DNA of 64,000 bases, taken from Phallus indusiatus. Taxonomy: Eukaryota; Basidiomycota; Agaricomycetes; Phallales; Phallaceae. The stretch lies in assembly GCA_027605045.1 (NCBI GenBank), contig JAQFWX010000017.1, forward strand, positions 558,001 to 622,000, given 5' to 3'. Shown in pieces: positions 59,580-64,000 of the stretch. The position numbers and the translations under genes were made by a program. Within the stretch, counting starts at the first letter, position 1. Every line of letters starts with the position of its first letter. The notes beneath the pieces were generated by a model. The model was not told where the DNA came from. It ran no database searches and saw nothing but the letters and a program-made list of their open reading frames with translations.

Positions 59580-60655
59580 GTTCGTGGCAACGGACACGAA
59601 GTCTCATATACATAACAGCTTATTGAAACATTTTCGATGGAAACGCATGCTGTCAATGATTTTTCTTCTTAGCTGGAGTTAAGTCTCAGCACTGAAACCT
59701 ACTGAAACCAACATTTACTCCCTGTGGGAAGGCAATACGTCGTGCAAAATGGGTTGTAATGCAGGTACGATCAAACACACGCACCCTAATTCTTCATCGA
59801 TGCTTCATCATTATACTTATGCTTATTCCCGCAGATCAAGAAGTCAATCGACGTGTTTAACTGGTAAAGTATTTTAATTAGACGTCGGCGTCATGTCCCC
59901 ACGCCTTTTTTTACAAGCCCCGTATGTATGAAAATGGAGCACATAGGAATATGGGAATGAAGCTCACGCTCGCTACGAAAAAAAACCGCCGCAAGATGTT
60001 GAAAAAAAATCTGGTTTTAAATTTGACAATAAGCATCTCTTTCGAGCAATAGAAAAAAATCAAGCGAAATATCCGGTAGTAAAAAATGGGGGACAATGAA
60101 AGCATACCGCGACAGTTGTGAGGTTTTTTTTACTAATCCGTCCGCCTTTGTATCAAAACAAGCACGGTTAAACTCCGATTCCAAGTACTTTGCCATCTTG
60201 ATGCAGCCACGAGATGCCACTGCAGTGACGGTTTCAAAAACCGTTCTCAATTTTAGTTGAAAAGTCCAAGTTAGTCACGGTATCTAAATGCGAGTCTTAT
60301 CATGAATTTTGCGTCATCCCGCTTTCGAAACGTTCAATTTGCAGCAGATGATGACCCATTTAAGTCATCATGCATCATGATGTTGCTAATCATTGCAAGA
60401 ATCAGCTAAATGACTTGCAGCTCATGTCAGATGCACCAACGGACCATCGATCATCTCTGTGCTTCTTCCACCGATAAATGAGAACGAGAACTTTCTTCTT
60501 GAACCGTTGGGCGTGTTGCAAGATTTTCTTGAAGGCAATATAAAAAAATAAAATAACTCTTTGTTAAAAACGAGTAGAGTCGGCGAACAAGGTCAGGGCC
60601 GGGTGGCCCGGGGAATTCGATTTCTTGGATTTGTTTCAGAGCAGCCAAGTACGCT
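59580..60655 (+). pseudogene. second decayed copy of modules B and A
   Basis: Bases 59590-59900 repeat module B, including a spliceable end (intron gtacga to ccgcag) that yields IKKSIDVFNW and a stop. Bases 59982-60655 repeat module A with high identity to 55740-56445. Here the frame of the first part stays open longer (DNKHLFRAIEKNQAKYPVVK) than in the first copy, and NSDSKYFAILMQPRDATAV is readable, but a two-base loss near 60447 and extra A bases near 60543 break it. The order B then A differs from the first copy (A then B), so rearrangement has occurred. Confidence 0.7.
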
Positions 60656-61044
60656 ATGATTATATGATTGATTATGAAAATTTGAAATCAAATATTAAGA
60701 AACAAGGTCCGCAAGATTGATTTCTGAATTCGAATGTAATATCGTAAGGTTTATGGTTCATATATCGATCGACTCGCCGTGTCTCCCGGCGTTACTATCG
60801 TGGCCTGTTTAAGTCCGGGTGTACTAGTAGGTATTTAAATCTATCATATGCGGTCACAACCTCGTACTGGTTCTCCATTATTCTCCATTCCTCAACTTTC
60901 GCGCAAAGACTATGCGTTTGGGTAATAACATTTTTTTATACCATGTTGGCGACGCTAATCGACCGACTTTGTTTTTTCTTTCATTTTCTTTCTTATTTTC
61001 GTCAGATCACATCTGCGTATCTAAAATTCTCTGTTTGAGTACTT

Positions 61045-61450
61045 CCATGATAAAACCGTGTTTTTCTATGGAGGAGACTCCGGACGCGCGACATTTTGGA
61101 TGCAACATAAGGTTCGCAATCGTATGTACACGAAGTCTTGAGTTCTATACTGTCGTATACGTAGCAACTCACTGAAACATCTTAGATAGAAACGCATGCT
61201 GATTTCACCTTGGACTTGAATCGAAGGCCCGACTATACCGTTTTTGGTAATCGCAACGGAATGGATCATATCATGTTGGTCGTCGAGATGAAATGGTTGT
61301 AATGCAGGTTCGATCGAACACACACTCTAATCCTTCATCGATGCCTCATCATTATGTTTATGCTTATTCCCGCAGATCAAGAAGTTAATCGACGTGTTTA
61401 ACTGGTAAAGTATTTTAATTAGACGTCGGCGTCATGTCCCTTACGTTTTT
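61045..61450 (+). repeat. third copy of module B
   Basis: It starts with the same block as at 56453 (aaaaccgtgtttttctatgg) and ends with the same intron and tail as at 59760-59870, reading IKKLIDVFNW. The middle (about 61212-61300) is replaced by unrelated sequence, which reads NRRPDYTVFGNRNGMDH in one plus frame. It is a recombined or partly replaced copy. Confidence 0.65.
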
Positions 61451-61529
61451 TGCCATAAATTATATATATATATTTCTTAGTGGGTACTCTGGTCGTCGCT
61501 CATTCCCCAACCCCCACCCATATCGTCGT

Positions 61530-61793
61530 TCAATATGGTATGTGCATAGTCATGTTCCACAATCCTTGCCAATAATTCTTCATCCTGCCGTTTTTTAGAC
61601 CTTCATAGACAGCGCTATCAGTTTCAAATTGCCAGCCGTCAACCTCGTCTCTGTCTCCGCAACCTGCGTCGTCGCCACCTTTCTCATTTGCATAGTTCAA
61701 CAAATACTCGTACCGTCTGCAATTAAAAAATTCGGATGGCATCCTGAGCCTCTCAAAATCGAATTCACCGTGAATATCAACTTCTCGATCCAA
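61530..61793 (-). CDS. doubtful open frame, 80-90 residues
   Basis: A minus-strand frame ends in TGA at 61530 and contains an internal ATG (MPSEFFNCRRYEYLLNYANE). The composition (many Tyr, Trp, Asp, Gly) is protein-like and ends YWQGLWNMTMHIPY. The far end lacks an ATG, so it would need an upstream exon. The opposite strand is also open over 61629-61868. I do not recognise either. It may be the last exon of a small gene or chance. Confidence 0.2.
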   Translation of the reverse strand: MDREVDIHGEFDFERLRMPSEFFNCRRYEYLLNYANEKGGDDAGCGDRDEVDGWQFETDSAVYEGLKNGRMKNYWQGLWNMTMHIPY

Positions 61794-61868
61794 TTCCGAA
61801 AATCACGCTTATTCAAAGACATGAAGATTAAATCGTATGTATATTTACTTCGCCCTGTGCTCAACTAA

Positions 61869-62140
61869 TTGTATGGTACTTGTTAGGTGCCAATCACCGC
61901 CAATCACACGACAAGGCTTTTTTTTTCGTTATTTGTTGTTTTGAGCTATCATTGTTCATTTGCTAGAATAGTAAAAGCCGCTTTTAGCAGATTCTCTTTA
62001 TATAACTCGCGGCCTATGTTTGTAATTCATTACTAGATGTTCTCATTATAATATCTGCTTTATTTCCCTCTCGGAGACATTAAACATCGGCAAAGATCAT
62101 CCCAGTACTAATCTAAGAGTCATAAATCGACCATTGCCAA
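61869..62140. other. short intergenic gap before NAT10
   Basis: Nothing recognisable is seen. It should hold the 3' end signals of the leftward KRE33/NAT10 gene. Confidence 0.4.
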
Positions 62141-64000
62141 TCATCTTTTAACTTTTTTATCCTTATGACCTTTCTTTTCTTTTCCAGGCCGCGACCCCGT
62201 CTCATCATCGACAACTTTCCGCTTGGCAGATTGTTGCGTGTTGCCGTTGCTCTTCACGCTAACAACGTCCATCTTCCCCTTGACGCCCGAATTCCGTGCA
62301 ATTTGCTGTTTAGCATCTTCCCAATTGGCATGCGAATCGTCTATGGCGTATCTATGGACAACCTCCATCATTGAACAAACGACGAAAGAGAGAGAGATAA
62401 AGTCAACGGTACACATACTTGCTTAGATCCAACGAATCGATCATCTCTCTTTGTCGCTCTCGTAATCTTTGTTGTTCCTCGTTACCAGCTTCAGCCAATT
62501 CCGCATCGAGGTCCTCTTGTAGAGGCTTCCAATTTGTCGCTGCCACCACTCCTTCAGCCTTCTCTTCTCCTGTTTCCATTTCCGGGTCCGGAAGTGGTGC
62601 AAGTTCAGCAGCCACGGCCGCTTTGCGCAGCTCCTCGAGTCGCGAGTTGATCTTCCTCAAGGACTTGACAAACAGTGCAAGAGTTTGCGAGACAGGTAGT
62701 TGCAGTTCAGCCTATGCAAGACAGTCAAACGCGTTGATACAGAAGCCTTCGAACACCATGAACCTACTTCGACTTCTTCAACTGTCTTCCGTTGAAGTCC
62801 CAGAGCAAGCAGGATAGAACTTTGAACAGCGCTGAGTTTGATATCTGATCCCAGTCTTCTTCCGAAGTACAGCGACGCAACGGTTGGCAGGATATCCAGC
62901 ACGACATGATAATCTAACATGCTGTTCGCATATGATTCTAGCCGTTTCAGGTCGAATGGGCTAAGTAGCAAGGACAATTCATCCGATGTTATACCTAAAC
63001 ATCATCATCACTGAATGGTATCAAAACCTTAACCTGAATGTACGCACTTTTCGATGAGGTATCGTCTTCAATACCATTGTTGATAGACTCAATGAAGCTC
63101 AAAGCCATGACGCTTCCAAACTCTCTGAACTTGTAAGACAAAAGCGTCAAAAACCGCCGTCTAAAGTCTATCAACATCATCAACAACACTACGCCACGGA
63201 AAAGAAGAACCAAAAACAAAACAAAATACCTTTAGCAAACTCTCCCAGCCACTCAACGCCACGCCCTCGCGCCTCACCGACACCACGAACCATAACACAA
63301 GTGTGCTCTCCCGTGATTTCATTTGTGGTTTGACGAAGGTACAACGGAACATATCCTGCGCGTTTCCAAAACCGTAATAAAGATGACGTTAGCCCGTATG
63401 ATACACCCAGGTAGTCCAGTGTCTCGGGTTTTCGTTCCGTAAGCCGTTGTAAAAGTGGTGGCATGGATGACGCCGACCGGACTGCCAACTCGTCTGTAAG
63501 AAGTGTTGCATCCTGTAGGAGAAAAAGGGGATTAATTTAGTCCTGAGTGTTGAGGACATTCAGCATTTTAGCTTACATCGTTAATTTTGGACGCGCGAGC
63601 GAATGATCGCGAGATCTCTCCTTCCTGGTCTACCGGAGCCGTCGTTTCGTCGAGGTTGAAGTAGTCCCCGTTATAAAACGCGTTCAGGGCTTCTAGCGCT
63701 CTTGCGCCGTAACCCATCTATACCAAACGTCAGCGAAACAAGCTTGACGACGAAAAGAGTCTCACATTCGTATAGTCAGGGTGCGTCGCGATCCGAACCA
63801 CTCTCGCTCCTGAAAGTGACGCAAACGTGTTTTCTTGATACTTGATTTCGCATTTCAGAATTTTACACAAGAATGATGCAGGTTTTTTTGCTTTACCTGT
63901 TCTGAAACAATCCAAGGTATTAAATCCCCACCCGACCTTGTTCCCCGACTCAACCCATCCAATATGGACTGTTTACTTATATTGCCTTCAAGCGCAACTT
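62141..64000 (-). CDS. kre33: RNA cytidine acetyltransferase Kre33/NAT10, C-terminal part (cut by the window edge)
   Basis: The C-terminal half of the nucleolar enzyme that makes N4-acetylcytidine in 18S rRNA and some tRNAs. Exons seen are 63717-63577, 63512-63230, 63167-63048, 62994-62768, 62711-62419 and 62351-62141, all in phase, plus one or two more up to the edge. Hallmarks are LIPWIVSEQ joined to FASLSGARVVRIATHPDYTN (the acetyl-CoA site of the GNAT fold), YGARALEAL, then LDYLGVSYGLTSSLLRFWKR and VPLYLRQTTNEITGEHTC. Near the end come AELQLPVSQTLALFVKSLRK and REMIDSLDLSKYAIDD, and a Lys-rich tail (KKGHKDKKVKR) typical of nucleolar proteins. The helicase half lies beyond position 64000. 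Confidence 0.95.

Noticed and set aside
1..64000. CRISPR arrays, bacterial-type operons, prophage or plasmid features
   Set aside because: None are present. The spliced genes and protein families show that this is fungal nuclear DNA.

Overview
The window looks like nuclear DNA of an Agaricomycete (mushroom-forming basidiomycete). Genes are cut by many 45-60 nt introns, and the families fit: a DUF6533 membrane protein, a DUF3669 protein, a basidiomycete-type sesquiterpene synthase, a probable Mug135-like protein and intron-dense GH30 glucanases. I found no tRNA, rRNA, CRISPR array or intact transposon. Exon models were built by hand from splice sites and reading phase. They are exact for most genes and marked where they are not.

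Left part (1-25.4 kb): a possible gene end at the edge; a DUF6533 seven-helix protein (770-2864, +); a GATA zinc-finger regulator (8261-4090, -); about 10.5 kb in which I see no gene; a Crz1-like C2H2 regulator (21932-18731, -); and a small conserved-looking protein (25363-24861, -).

Middle (29.1-53.4 kb): two tandem GH30 secreted glucanases (29158-31593 and 32914-35352, +) share one 18-exon architecture, including a 5-nt micro-exon. They are followed by nine genes all read leftward: SAM methyltransferase, ATG17, VPS39/VAM6, SEM1/DSS1, a Mug135-like coiled-coil protein, ribosomal protein P0 (uL10), an alpha-methylacyl-CoA racemase-like enzyme and a DUF3669 protein, eight of these being recognised families and the block being otherwise housekeeping in character. 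ATG17 and VPS39 both serve traffic to the vacuole. SEM1 and P0 serve protein turnover and synthesis.

Right part (54.3-64 kb): a complete sesquiterpene synthase (54319-55650, +) with all its metal-binding motifs stands without tailoring enzymes. Next to it is a cluster of one apparently intact unknown gene (57066-58429, +) and several decayed copies of the same modules (55.7-61.5 kb). The window ends inside KRE33/NAT10, the RNA cytidine acetyltransferase (64000-62141, -).

The most striking signals are at splice sites: the 5-nt micro-exon kept in both GH30 paralogs, GC-AG introns in three genes, and repeated use of the rare donor GTTCG, even in ribosomal protein P0. The decaying module cluster beside the terpene synthase is the best candidate for an undescribed gene family.
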